Position numbers and translations under genes: made by a program. Shown in pieces: positions 24,922-36,201 of a stretch of DNA of 64,000 bases (position 1 is the first letter of the stretch; each line of letters starts with the position of its first letter). Below the pieces are notes generated by a model. The model saw nothing but the letters and a program-made list of their open reading frames with translations, was not told the origin of the DNA and did no database searches. This DNA comes from Stratiolaelaps scimitus (taxonomy: Eukaryota > Arthropoda > Arachnida > Mesostigmata > Laelapidae): positions 2,480,001 to 2,544,000 of the forward strand of contig JABWDB010000034.1 of assembly GCA_019614645.1 (NCBI GenBank), written 5' to 3'.

Positions 24922-26673
24922 CGATGAATAGAAACACGTTGCTCTGTAGATAGGGTGTCCGATTCAATGCTTGTTTTTCACGAAACGAGATTTCTTGCTG
25001 AATGTTATATGTCTGCACGATTGACTTCATCATGACGAATAGTAGGTAATTGTGAAGCATTGACATAATTGTCGGCACACCGCATCAAGGGCCAATACTT
25101 TCAAGCGAGATGACAGAACTCAACAAACATAGCAGCAGCAGCAGCAGAAGCTCATATGACGGCAGATTATTAGGAAGCATTTTACCGACAGCTACAGTTT
25201 CGGAATCTCTGTCAAGTGGCAACGCATAGGAGCAAACGATCGCAAACAGTCAAACCGACTCCCAATGCAGTTGAACAAGAACACTTTTGGGTGAATATTG
25301 ATTAGTCGATAGGGATTTGAATTCGACCGAACTGAAAATATGACAGGATGACTTAGAAATGCAAAAGATCATCAGTGAACACACGCACTGAGCGTTGACG
25401 ATAGTTCGCTCCATGGCCAGGTAATGTCTGTGTAAGTGGCGTATTCGACAGAGCCGAAGCTAAAATGAGAAGTTCGTTTTACGAACGAAAGTCATTGCAT
25501 GTCCCTTGGACTAGGGCCGTACGCTGGTTACCGCTGGTTCAGCAGTCGGCAATGGTCTAATACCGCGACAGTAAAAAAAAAAGTCGGATCTTTAACAGGA
25601 AACTTCTCGAATCCTTCGTCGATACATCGAACGCCAAGGTTTCGTATCGTTCGAACCCATCCTCGTGAAGAAGTTTCGATTGGCTTCATGGTTACCTTGG
25701 TCTAAATATTTTCTTGGTCTCCTTCTGCTAGATGAGAGCGTGCGCGTCATCGGTGTTATTCACAGAGTTTCGAGATTGAACGAACCTGCGCACCGAAAGA
25801 TGAACGCCTATCATACTGCTGCCAGTGGTAACATATAGATATATGTTGAAAATAAATGAAATTCAGTGTCTCCAATAGAAGTGGGAGTCGCTATCATGAC
25901 GATATTGCCGCAAAACACTTACATATGTAGCTAGCCTCAGTACGGTGAACGCTAGCGTGAAAGGCGACCTTCGCTAATTAGTTCCTCGAATTCTCATTTC
26001 GGTGTGCCGAAGATCGATAGACCTAAGGGAGGGAATAAAACCTAACGGTCCATTAAGTTATTGCAGTCTGTCAATTCAATATGTTTTGCAGGACGGGGAC
26101 ACCTGCCCCCCTGTTATTTATCGAACACGAGTTATGAGTTACAACGAAGGGCAGCACATAGAGGAATAATTGTAGAACCAAAATCGTCGTATATTTCACT
26201 TCCGCAGCACGCAAATGAGTTGGATTTCCCAATACGACATGCTGCCTCTAACCTGCGCCGCTCCCGGGTCATACAAAGGCGACATTCTCAGGGTGCACGA
26301 CTTGTTCACTAAACGACGGCACCTTAAAGTAATATTTATTTCCGACAGCAACCGTTCATCATAATCAGAGTCACTGGTTATCCGGTGCTCTCTGCGCTCT
26401 CTTTCTCCCACTCACGCCATCTCTCTGGCCGGTGCTGTTAAAAACACTCCGGCTCGCATTACGTCGGTCGGGAAGTCTCCTGACGAGGTAGAACCCCTCA
26501 AACCGACATGAGCGACTGCTTACGTATACGGGTGAGTGGTGCCAGTCTTTTTGTCCGGATCTCATACCGCTCCCTGCCCAGACGTCGTTTCCGTAACCCG
26601 CATGTCATCCGTGCAAGATCCTTCCCTCTGGTGAACGCATCCTTTTCTTGCGTCCCTTTTTTGTGCCGCCTTG
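24922..26673. other. AT-leaning unique sequence, no gene recognised
   Basis: Holds AGC triplets at 25131-25147 and an A10 run at 25573-25582. The A run has no matching flanking duplication, so it is not scored as a retroposon tail. A minus-strand GGTTCGAACGA near 25647 resembles a B box and is flanked by CCAAGGT/ACCTTGG, but the T arm does not fold. Confidence 0.55.
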
Positions 26674-26715
26674 CCCCACCCCCCCGCCACCCCCCGCCAC
26701 CCCCCCCGCCCCCAC
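26674..26715. repeat. C-rich (CCCCCGCCA)n minisatellite-like tract
   Basis: Three near-identical C-rich units (CCCCCGCCAC) followed by C7 and C5 runs. The minus strand is G-rich enough to form a G-quadruplex. Confidence 0.88.
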
Positions 26716-27641
26716 GTTGTCTGTGCACAGCGTCACCGATGTCATCTTGACGTAATGTCTTGTTAGCATTGCTGGGCAGGCAGACATGACTGGAGCCGGC
26801 GGACGGACGGAAGGGTGTCCATCTGGCCAGGGAGGCTGGCAGCCACAATCCCCTCGTTTTCGTTTTCCTGACAAGTGACAGGAAATGTCGGTCCGGGAGC
26901 AACTGCTTCTGCGCCACTAGGTGGCAGGATGCAGTAGTAGGACTAGTAGCAATGGTAGTTGAAGTAGCGTTAAGCAGGTAAAATTCGGAGAAACGCGGTG
27001 TTTTTTTTAGAAGCCGCCACCGCCGCCACCGCCGCCGCTGCTGCTTCTGCAGCAGCTTGCTCCTCGAACCGCCTTGCCGAAGTTCCTGCCGAATTCGAGC
27101 CGACACGCCGACCTCGTCGGGGGCGGGATTGGGAGCTTCGGCGTATTCCCCATGGGAGGGGGAATCTGGGCGCCTCGTGCCGAATTCGAAAATGTAACAT
27201 TCGAAAGGACACGCACAGGCATACACACGGGACGATTAGAATATTGCAGAGGGTAGCGCATTGTCAAAACCCCCAATAAAAACGAAAAAAGTTGGTAGCG
27301 CGCTTTTCCAGAAATGATGGCTGAGAGGTATTCATCGTGTATCTCGGGAAACGCAAGAAATAGAAGCTGGAAGAACGCGGCGTGGGTGTGTAAGCGCGAT
27401 ATGTTGGCGAACAGCAGCATATGCATCTTGCGTCTGGTAGTTACTTGATATAGAACTCGCCCAGCTACTGAAAAGGTTTTTTTACATGAAGGCCACACCA
27501 CCGACAGATACTGTGAAATACATCGGATGTAATTGTTTAGAGAAAAAAACGCGTGGAAATTGCAGGATGAAGCAGACGGCTAAAGCAGCAGTGAAATAGC
27601 TGTGGGTGTGTATTCCAATGCTTAAGTCCTGGCTCATCCTG

Positions 27642-27645
<4 letters not shown>
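26716..27645. other. Mixed sequence with GCC triplets
   Basis: A GCC-type triplet run at 27013-27036 leads into a perfect 8-bp hairpin, GCTGCTGC-TTCT-GCAGCAGC (27037-27056). The long minus-strand frame 26498-27226 (242 codons) starts with GTG, runs through these repeats and is not supported as a gene. Confidence 0.55.

Positions 27646-27672
<27 letters not shown>
27646..27672. repeat. (TA)n array
   Basis: About 13 pure TA units, ending TACACAAT. Confidence 0.96.
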
Positions 27673-27676
<4 letters not shown>

Positions 27677-28340
27677 ATATTTATGTATACCTAGGATATC
27701 GAATTGATAACGTTTGTGGCTGAGCACATACGAATATCTTATCATACGCACCACGAGCCCGGTCCCCTCTCTTACTTGCGGTTGGCTCGAGAAGCTACTT
27801 TCCAAGTGGCTTGACCGCACCGGGCTACCTGTGTGGCGAGGTTCGTTGTCTGCTGCCAGTGTCCTCAGTTGCCAAAAGGGAACTCTCTCTCACGGTTGCT
27901 CTTATCGTAAATAACAAATGGACGCCAGGTCCCCCACGGCCAGCCTCATGCAGCTCGGGTAGGCGCGGTGGGGATAGCATGTCTACGTGGCGAGCAAAGG
28001 GGCAATACGGAAAAGGTAAGTGGCTACATGTGACGCTGTAAGACTCAAGACCGTGTCTTGGGCTTGTGCTGGTGCTGACTGGTGTTGCGTTTGCGGCGGC
28101 GGCAAAGAATCATCATCGTGGATTAATGAATGTCTCGCGTAGATCTGTTGTCGCTGCATTCGGAGAAAGCTGCACTCGTGGCCTGGCTCGTAGCCTCGCT
28201 ACCGCTCGTCGGCCTGACGTAGGGAAGTCCTGCTGTCAGTGCCTTGCAGGAGTCCACTGCAGGTCTCTACGGGTTTGTCGCCTGCCGCTAGACGCTAGGA
28301 GCCCAGAGGCGCAAAGCCCCGGGGAATTCACGCGGTCTAG

Positions 28341-28362
28341 TGCCCGCTTGGCGAAGCGGGCA
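28341..28362. repeat. 9-bp perfect hairpin
   Basis: TGCCCGCTT, loop GGCG, AAGCGGGCA. GC-rich and stable; no gene context. Confidence 0.85.
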
Positions 28363-28451
28363 TGTCTCATCCGGAGTCATCCGAGACACCCTCCACATAG
28401 GCAGGGAGAGAACCCCGTTGACGAAGATGATAGTTGGTGCTACGACGTCAC

Positions 28452-28516
28452 CAGCAGCAGCAACAATAATAATAATAATAGTAGAAACAACAATAATAAC
28501 AGAAGCAGCAGCAGCC
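28452..28516. repeat. Mixed CAG/AAT/AAC triplet array
   Basis: AGCAGCAG, then CAACAATAATAATAATAATA, then AGAAACAACAATAATAAC and AGCAGCAGCAGC. Triplet periodicity persists for about 65 bases while the unit changes. Confidence 0.9.
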
Positions 28517-28869
28517 GCTATACCAGAGCTTCCAAATCAACCACAGTCTCGCTACAGTCACTAAACACAACGGCAGAAGCGCAGGCGTTGCCTGCATCGT
28601 AGCCTGCAACGCCAACAATTGTTGACAACAGGAGCAACAATGAAAAGCGTCGATCTGCTGCGTACACAAGTGCGGTTCGCTTGGCGGTAGGTGACAATCT
28701 AGGAAAGACGTCTCCGACCTCTACGTACCAGCTAAGATGAACCGGAGTAGCCAGTGGGAGGGAGTCATTTTGTCGCTCAAGGTCAATTACAATACCCTTG
28801 CGGGTTGCATTTATTGTTCGTTATTGTCACCTCAGCGTTGTCAGATGAAAATGGTTTGAGATTCAAAGA

Positions 28870-28905
28870 AACTATATTCAACTGCAAAAGCAGTTGAATA
28901 TAGTT
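28870..28905. repeat. Perfect 16-bp hairpin with AAAA loop
   Basis: AACTATATTCAACTGC at 28870-28885, AAAA, then the exact reverse complement at 28890-28905. There are no mismatches, so it is recent or conserved. Confidence 0.95.
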
Positions 28906-29150
28906 CATCGCAGCCGCATCCCTTTTACAGGATCTAATATTCTTCTCCAGCGATTCTTTACATATTATGTAGTAGTGAGTATTATATATCATCGTTCTGT
29001 GATCACGGCTGAGAGACTATCGAGAGGACTGGCGAAGATGGTAGCATGATGAGTTTTAATCTTTGGGGGATCCCGTGAAGACATGTGTGACCTCTGTGGA
29101 TCTCGGCAGAGGTCTCTCTAATTCAGAACATGGTATCAGGGTGAACGGTT
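28906..29150. other. Unique AT-leaning spacer
   Basis: No feature recognised. Confidence 0.6.
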
Positions 29151-29207
29151 GATATTATATTTAGATATTATATTTATTGATATTATATTTATTTATACTA
29201 TATTTGG
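29151..29207. repeat. AT-rich minisatellite, 13-16 bp units
   Basis: Four tandem units of the form GATATTATATTTA(TT), the last degraded to ATACTATATTTGG. Confidence 0.92.
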
Positions 29208-29583
29208 ATACTCTACTCTAAACCGCTACAGCGTACGTAAATATCAGTTCCGGAAGGGACCTATAAAGTGATTGATCAGAATATGAGTGACACTTAAAAT
29301 GGGCCAAGAAACTTGACTCAATATAGGCGTGCTACATATAGCTTGAACCATCAGCTTACCCGTTAGCAGACACTAAATATTTCTTTGAAAATCGCGCGAT
29401 TGTTATCAGGGTCAACTGGACCCGTTGAACTTAATAGCAAGTAAGTTAAAGAGGTCGGATCACCTTTCTGGGGTCGAAGAGGTATATCTCCAGATAAACA
29501 TACTGCGCTTCACTGATTTCGACTGTAAACGCCCCTCGAAGGAACAACAGATACGCGGCAAGTCGTTGAACATTCTCCTGCAG
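29208..29583. other. Unique spacer with donor-like site
   Basis: AGCAAGTAAGTTAAAG near 29437-29452 resembles a strong 5' splice site, but nothing supports an exon before it. Confidence 0.45.
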
Positions 29584-29683
29584 TGAATGTCCATTCCATC
29601 GTCACTGTTCGCGATGTATGATGGCTACAAAACGGGAGCCGTATTTAAGGGAGTGGCAGCACTCCGAAGCAAGTACAAGGAAG
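29584..29683 (+). other. Weak candidate internal exon
   Basis: Bounded by an acceptor-like CATTCTCCTGCAG ending at 29583 and a donor-like AAG/GTAACT at 29683/29684, it is exactly 100 nt. Only one frame is open throughout: 33 codons after one leading base. The peptide begins ECPFHRHCSRC, giving the spacing C-x2-H-x2-C-x2-C, and is then basic and polar. I recognise no family, and the metal-ligand-like spacing may be accidental. No adjacent exon was identified. Confidence 0.15.
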
Positions 29684-29744
29684 GTAACTATGAGAATACC
29701 TAGTCACTGTGTCGAGACTGTGACCCAGCATTCTAGAAAAACCC

Positions 29745-29748
<4 letters not shown>

Positions 29749-29775
<27 letters not shown>
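29749..29775. repeat. (TA)n array
   Basis: About 13 TA units. Shortly downstream, TGGCGCAGCGG near 29804 is a perfect tRNA A-box sequence, but no B box follows it. Confidence 0.95.
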
Positions 29776-29780
<5 letters not shown>

Positions 29781-32068
29781 AAACGCCCTGTGTACAGCGC
29801 ACCTTGGCGCAGCGGGTTCCATTAAATAACACTAAATAGCATTGCTATTATGTCTTATAAATACTCCACCAAACGACATCAGTGAAATCTAGTGGGCCCC
29901 GCGGACTAGATTGACTTGTTACCCAGCTGTTGTGTATTACCTTATGAACGAGCTAGGGTGGGCTCGATTTAGGGCCAGCTGCCCGAGAGTCGAGTCAGTT
30001 TGTCTTTCCATCTGTATAAATCCAGTCGTCGGTTCTCTTTCATCCCGGACAGGACTGCCTGTTTTCTCGACTGCGATGTTTACCAGAGGACGCGTGCTAA
30101 CAGCCAGCTGTATAGAAGCAAGTGGGCTGCATCACGCCTTCACGTTCACCTACATGGAGGAAGGACCAAGAGCCTTCCTCAAGGGTAAACTTCTTATCCT
30201 CTTCCGTAGCCCTTGAGCGAGCCCTGGTGCCTTGTGCGTCTATGTAGAAAGGCTTCGACAAAGAGGCCTAGGGAGCCTTACAATTGCTAGTATTCCGCTG
30301 GAGGGAACGAAAGAATCGAGCACAGGACAAGGCGATAGAGAAAAGAAGGGTACCGCAGTTGGAGTGGACTGTCGGAAGGACTCTTCCTGTCCAGAAGGAC
30401 CGGGCAGAACAGGGCAAGCGTCCGTAAAGCAAGGGCGTAGAAAGGTGTTAACCCAGCAGTGAATGGCGAAAGTGCAGTGGTATTGCGGTGCCAACGGGTC
30501 TTGGCTGGTTACAAGTTAGTTGGTTTAAGGGTAAGGAGGGTCTCTGTAAGCGACTGGCTGTGACGGTGCGTGTGCGTATATTTCTATCGGAGCAGTACTA
30601 TGAACGCAGAAAGGAACATTCGCGCCTCAAGGGAATACTATTATACACTTGGCCCTTGCCAACCCCGGCGAAGAGGCGCTGGCTGCGGCGAGGTATGACC
30701 GTGGCGGTTCAATGGGCGACAGCGCATAGAGGGAAAGCGAACGAGAGCGAATCCAGTGGTTCGTTGCTGGATAGATGCCAGTGGATAGAAATACCCCGGT
30801 CTACCGCACCTCTGTACATATAGACAAATATAAATACACAGAGAAAGGGGCGGGTATTCTATTACTGTGGCCGGCAGTGCACTGCCAACGCGGACAACGA
30901 CAACGAATCTGTGTTGTATGATCACGCGACGAGGGGAGACTTCGCCAAAGACAACGTTCAATAGTGATTGATAAGAACCCCTGACGGGCCCCTGCGACAC
31001 GGTAGCCTCTACGTTCCCTTCGCCATTTTGGACATGAGTATGTACGACGTAGACACATACTGGTACATGTACATAGTTAGACGGATTTAAAACGCGCTGG
31101 GTGCGCGGTGTTTATCTTTAGAATGAAACTTTACGAGCCTTCTACCCTCCCTCCTCTTCCTCATAGCACATCCGTCGCCTTCGTTCGCCCAGCACGGCAC
31201 GGGGTGCATGCGTAGAAAAGAAAAGAGCGCAATGGTAGGGGCAGCGGTAGCCACGAGGATGAGTATAGGGCAATCCTTCGCAAAAGTGTCGGCTTGAGCC
31301 GTTTACGACGGGATGAAGCCAGCTCAGCCAGCTCCAATCTTCTCGAGGGGGACAGATCTTGGAGTGAGCTTCAGTGGACTTCAGGCACCGCCATGAAGGT
31401 GGCCGCATCTCACCCGCTGGCTGGTTCTCCTCCAAGGCTGGAATAAAGGCCCCTTGCTAAGGATGCGAGGATCTATAGTATGTTGAGGAGGAATCAGCCT
31501 AGTAAAATAGCTATGACTGGTGAATCAGCCCTGCTCAGAGCCCTGCACACGCATCCCGAAGTAGAGCGAAGGAAACAAAAGAAATGGGATTGAATTGTAC
31601 GGGATCTCAACTGACCTTCTCGAGTCATCTTTCACTCCATCCGGTCCCCCGGGCCATTTTCCCCCTTGATTTCGCAGGCGGCCTGCTGTAAACGCCGGAT
31701 CAGCGAGAGGAAAGATAGCGACACAAAGTGAAGCTGGCTTCAAAAACTGGACGAATGTATGATCGAGTGGCAAAGAAGGGACGCCGACAAACTGATGACG
31801 TTCTGTGCCTGCGTCCGCTTGCTAGCCAGCTATAATAGCTCAAGCAAGCCTCCACTGTGGCATGACATGGCGCGGCGCGGCGCGGTGCAGTATGCGTGTG
31901 GGCAGAGGAACTTTGTGCTGTTGGCAGCTAGCGGCTGAATTATACGCGTTCTTTCAAGGCGAACGCGGGGCTGGCCCGCCGTGGGCCAGCCGAAGTGTCA
32001 GCCGCGCTGAAATCTCACTTGCATGTGTCGGCATCTATCGCTCCCAGCTCGCCGCCCTCGTAGGAGGC
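29776..32068. other. Unique sequence with small hairpins, no gene recognised
   Basis: Includes a perfect 8-bp hairpin GAGGAAGG/CCTTCCTC (30157-30180), a GGCGC pentanucleotide run (31868-31886) and a perfect 9-bp hairpin GGCTGGCCC-GCCGT-GGGCCAGCC (31969-31991). The latter two lie within 200 bases upstream of the TATA/initiator arrangement at 32069. Confidence 0.55.
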
Positions 32069-32101
32069 TATAAAAATCCACCGGGCCGGGCCAACCGTCA
32101 G
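32069..32101 (+). promoter_or_regulatory. Candidate core promoter: TATA box plus initiator
   Basis: TATAAAAA at 32069-32076 is followed by TCAGCG with its A at 32100, 31 bases from the first T of the TATA box. That is the canonical spacing for an arthropod TATA/initiator promoter. An inverted CCAAT (ATTGG) lies at 32104-32108. The initiator matches only the TCAG core, no good downstream promoter element is seen, and the open frame beginning at 32118 starts with GTG. No recognisable gene follows, so this may be chance. Confidence 0.22.
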
Positions 32102-32814
32102 CGATTGGCCAGCTGGCGTGAAAACCAAGCGGGGACTATTCCGAAACTGCTGTGGGAGGCGTCCGCCGAAGGCAAGCGGCGATGAAAGAGGCAGGCGAGC
32201 TTCAGCGACAACGGACGCGCGCGCGGTGGGGAATAAAAGACGCAATAGGGCCCGTGGAAACGAGGCGTTCGATGCTCGCGTAGATATCATCAAGAGCATT
32301 AGTGATTTGTCGTCAATGCTCGGGGGTCGGGGATGGCGGAAAGCGAACATGGAGACAGCAGGATGGGAAGGCCGGGGTCGTCGGAAGCATGACGGGCCGC
32401 ATGTATGTGGCAAAGGCGGGCCCGCATGTCGTCGTCGCCGTCATGTTGAGGTCGGCTATGGGGTGGCCAATGAACGCCAATGGATGGATCGTAGGCTTTC
32501 CCGTGCGCGACCTTCTGCCTCCCTGTCTCCTTCCGATAGATCCGAAGAGCTGAAGATGAGGAGCGAGTAGAGGGAGGTGCGGAATGAATGAAGGCGTTGC
32601 CACTCTTGGCCGGGTCGCCAGCCACGGACGTGGTCATACTGCGCACTGAATCGAGGAAGAAGTCCATCGTCAGTGCTCGTACTACCAGCTATGACTACAG
32701 AGAAGGACACTGATGATTCAACGCCAATGGCAGCTGTAGCGGCAGCATCAGCAGAGCGTTCCGGACGTTCAGTTTCGCTGTTCCAATGCGACACGATCAA
32801 ACGGCTCCATTCGA

Positions 32815-32842
32815 GGGGGGGTTGGGGGGTTGGGGGTGGTTG
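32815..32842 (+). repeat. G-rich tract, potential G-quadruplex
   Basis: G runs of seven, six and five are separated by TT, then GG pairs. Three good G runs plus the long first run are enough for a quadruplex. Confidence 0.75.
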
Positions 32843-32936
32843 GTGTTCACCAACGCCTCTCTTCTAACTCTCGCGTTCCCTCGTCTCGGACGTTTCATCG
32901 CTTTGAGTCTAAGGCGCCGTTCGGAGCTCGGGGTTT

Positions 32937-32953
32937 GATCGGGGTCCCCGATC
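32937..32953. repeat. 17-bp palindrome
   Basis: GATCGGGG-T-CCCCGATC, 8-bp arms around one base, followed directly by a second small palindrome (CTCTCTAAGAGAG). Confidence 0.88.
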
Positions 32954-35900
32954 TCTCTAAGAGAGTAACGTCGCTCGAAGCGGAAGCAGCAGTCAAGAAG
33001 TAAAGGCAACCGTTAAAGGCGATGCAATCGATAGACCGACACACCGTTCGTCGTATGGGGCTTCACAGCAAGCGGAACGTAGCAGGACGATTTTGCGTTT
33101 CTATACTACTACTGAGCATACGTTCCTGAGCAGCGTTGCGCAAGATCAGGCCAGCGTTCCCAACCAGGACAGTGACTGCTAGCATCCAGCGATAAGTGTG
33201 CCGCACCCACGCTGCGCTTGCCCACGGGGACCTCAACGAACGGCCACCAACAAACGCCGACAGCGAGCATTATGTCATGGCAGCGGTGTCGTCCGAGTCT
33301 GCTGTGGCTCCCGACAGTAGCTATGCGAGGCTTGTCATCATCTTTATTGCGTCTCAATTGATATAAAATGCGCTCCACGAAGCGCTGAGAAGGGAGACCG
33401 AAAGAGGAGGCTGGCTGGCTGGCCGGGCCTACGCTGGTCCACGGCGGTGAGAATGACCGGCCATTGGATGCGTCGTGCGGCCCACGACGTCGCAGTTTCT
33501 GAGGAAAAACATGCAATGAACTTGTCGTTGGCTGTATTCCGTCCCGTATTCATCGCAGGCTGGCACCCGGTAGTAGCGAACTGTGGACCGGCCGCCCCGA
33601 ACGAAACAAAAGTAGGCCAGACGAACGGGGGCGACGGGAGCGTGGAGACGCCAAACGCACCCAAGTAACGGAGTCTGTCCGGAGAACTGCCTGACGGGCG
33701 GCACTTCGTTGTTCTTTCACGCTCTCTAGCGTTCCCCTCTACGTTCTTGGGAGTGGAACAATCGACTCGCAATAAAAAAGTCAAACACGAAATCGGCAGA
33801 CGCGCTCGCAGACAACGCCTCGCTTAAACGACGAGAAAAAAAACCGAGAGAGAATAAGAGGAAAAATAAGTGAAGAAAGGCGGCTACATAGGATGAAAAG
33901 TTAGCCCAGCCTTCGATTGACGGCACGACGAAGTGGCAGTTGGAAACAAAGGGTCGAACCGGAATCGTGCGTTCACATTTTGTCGAATCTCGAGGGATTG
34001 CCCAGAACTCAGGGACGGAAACGACTCAGTCACCAGGAAGACGACAATTGCAGACCTATCAATAGATCGGGCGTAGGATAGGCGGACGGTCGCAGAAAAG
34101 CTCGCGACCGCAGGGACCGAAATTTTCCAGACGGGAGGGAGGGGGGGGGCAAGATTCGGTGGTCTTTCTCCGCTTCTCTGGAACGTCTGATGTGACTGAT
34201 CCAGTTTAAGTTCATGCTTTTCTTCTCCATGTGTCTCCCCGTATTCAGCTGTGTTTGCCACGAGCGCTAACTCCGAAGCTCAACCAACATGGTCGCTGTC
34301 GTCCTCACTCCATGCCAGAAATAGAGTCGCCAGACCCTTGTAGTCACCCCACAGGGTAGTGCATGGCCAGTCAGGTTTTCGGAGCCCCGTTAAGGCGTGT
34401 TTGGGCTGTGAGCTCTTGTCATTCCATCGTTTAAGTTTTCCAGCTCGTGTGAAGATTCGAATTCCAGCCTATGACCAGAAGATCTTCCCTGCATGTGAAC
34501 GCCTGGCAAGGTCTCGTCCATGCTGCTACTTCGATTGGACGATACTCAACGTGCGTATGTCTGCCCAACGGCCAAATCGAACCGCTCCTCGTCCCGTATG
34601 TCAACCTTGCTGCCCTCGGCGGCAGTGCTCGTAGGAACAAGACCTCTGGTCTTTTTTCCATCTTGCGCCCTGTCGTTAGCTAGACCGCCCACCCCATCCT
34701 TCTCTCTCTCGCTCTCCTCAAAGTCAACTCAAATACGAGAGATCAAAGTCGTAGCCAGCCGGCCCGCCCATGGTGAAGTCGACCCAGCCCCAAAGGACGA
34801 CGTATATCCACTTCCGTTTCGTTTCGCCGCTCTATTCCAAGCGGCTATTCGAACGTCGCGGTTCCACCGGTTAGATTTCCGTTGCACTGGGTAGTTGAGG
34901 GGCCTGCGCCTTCGTCCGCTGCCGGTTTCCAGTCAGCCAGTCGTCCCAAGAGCCTTTGGTATCCCGGGTTCGCGACCTTGAAATGGTGCTCGGGTGAAGA
35001 GAAAAAGGCCCTCCAACGGCCAATGAAGGCCAAGCGTTAGATACGATAGCGGCTTATCAAGTCACGAAGGACACGCCTTCTTCTTCTAGGCCAAACCCGG
35101 AAGAACGATGGATGAGAATCGTATGGACTGTTACGCTGCCGAGTCGGCGATTGCAGCCTGCTACAAAGAGCTTGGCCTCGCGATCACTGGCCGACACCAC
35201 TACCACTGTCGATTTTAATTAATTTGTATCCTCACAAATAGAAAAAGAACGAAAAATACGAATCAGTTAGAGCTACGCCTTTCCATGTGATACTCAGCTG
35301 TCCGCGCAGCAGGTACGAGGACCTGCCTTCTCTGTGGCCGCCATCGTGGTGCTGCAACGTTCTCTCTCATCTGAATAACTACTCTCAAAGGCAGCCCACG
35401 TCGTATTCAACTGAAGTCGAAATCCTCCTGTTCTGCGCTACAACCGCCGGCAGAACCGAAGGCGGCCGTCTCTAGCCGCTAGTTTCTATTCTAAGGTGTA
35501 TTCCCTCTGCCCCGAAGAGGAAAATAGCAATTCATAGGCAGCCGTCTCCGTGGAGAACATGCAGTACTGTGTAGGACTCGATATGCACGAAGGCATCGGC
35601 GCCAGCGGGTACCCAGGTAGGATGGAACACCTAGAGCCATCCAGAGTATCTGCTAGCTTACCTTCGCCTTCGGAATCTTCCTTGCTTGCGAAGAAGCCAA
35701 GGTCCAAAGTAAGACTCTGCCGCCGCCTAATAGGCAGCGCATAGTGTTGGCAACCGATGAACCCAGTGACTAAACGCCAGTGGGGCAGGCTAGCTGGTAC
35801 AACGCGAGCTGACTGGCTCGCTTTCATGAGCAAAACCGTGTTGATTGTAAAACACCGATCCACCAGCTCGACAGAAAGCACGACCTCGTGTGGGCGCTCT

Positions 35901-35992
35901 CATCGGTGGAAACTTGGATGCAATAGATGGTGAATTCCGTTGAAGGGAGGGGCATCGCCTGGGGTTCGCTATCTTTTATTTTTGGGGATAGG

Positions 35993-36016
35993 GATATATA
36001 TATATATATATATATG
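35993..36016. repeat. (TA)n array
   Basis: About 11 TA units, ending TATGTACC. Confidence 0.95.
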
Positions 36017-36146
36017 TACCAATTTGCCTGCACCCGCAGCGTGATAACGCTTCAGCTTGATGGCGCAGAATGCAATCTATCTCGGGGCACGGAATCACAC
36101 ACAATGGCTCTTATGATGTCATCATAAAATCACAGGAGCGACTAAT

Positions 36147-36152
36147 AGTAAT

Positions 36153-36198
<46 letters not shown>
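36147..36198. repeat. (TAA)n - (TA)n compound array
   Basis: Three or four TAA units change into about 20 pure TA units. Confidence 0.95.

Positions 36199-36201
<3 letters not shown>

Larger units (their letters stand above)
27673..28869. other. Unique sequence with donor-like site, no gene recognised
   Basis: A good 5' splice-site-like sequence, AAAAGGTAAGTG, lies near 28012-28023, but no partner acceptor or conserved exon is seen. A hairpin and a mixed triplet array are listed separately. Confidence 0.5.
32102..35992. other. Unique sequence, no gene recognised
   Basis: Frames at 32118-32570 (plus) and 33344-33784 (minus) have no recognisable product. A G-rich tract and a small palindrome are listed separately. 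A GGTTCGCGACC near 34968 resembles a B box, but no A box lies at tRNA spacing. Confidence 0.55.

Noticed and set aside
25573..25582. A10 run considered as a retroposon tail (also near 48129, 61472 and 45666)
   Set aside because: No target-site duplication around any of them.
25640..25710. tRNA-like fold: CCAAGGT and ACCTTGG ends plus GGTTCGAAC on the minus strand
   Set aside because: Three extra bases lie between the T loop region and the acceptor, and the T stem does not pair; probably coincidence.
26498..27226. Minus-strand open frame of 242 codons
   Set aside because: GTG start; crosses a C-rich minisatellite and GCC triplets that give Gly, Arg and Lys runs; nothing familiar in the product.
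29795..29830. Perfect tRNA A-box sequence TGGCGCAGCGG
   Set aside because: No B box follows within tRNA or SINE range.
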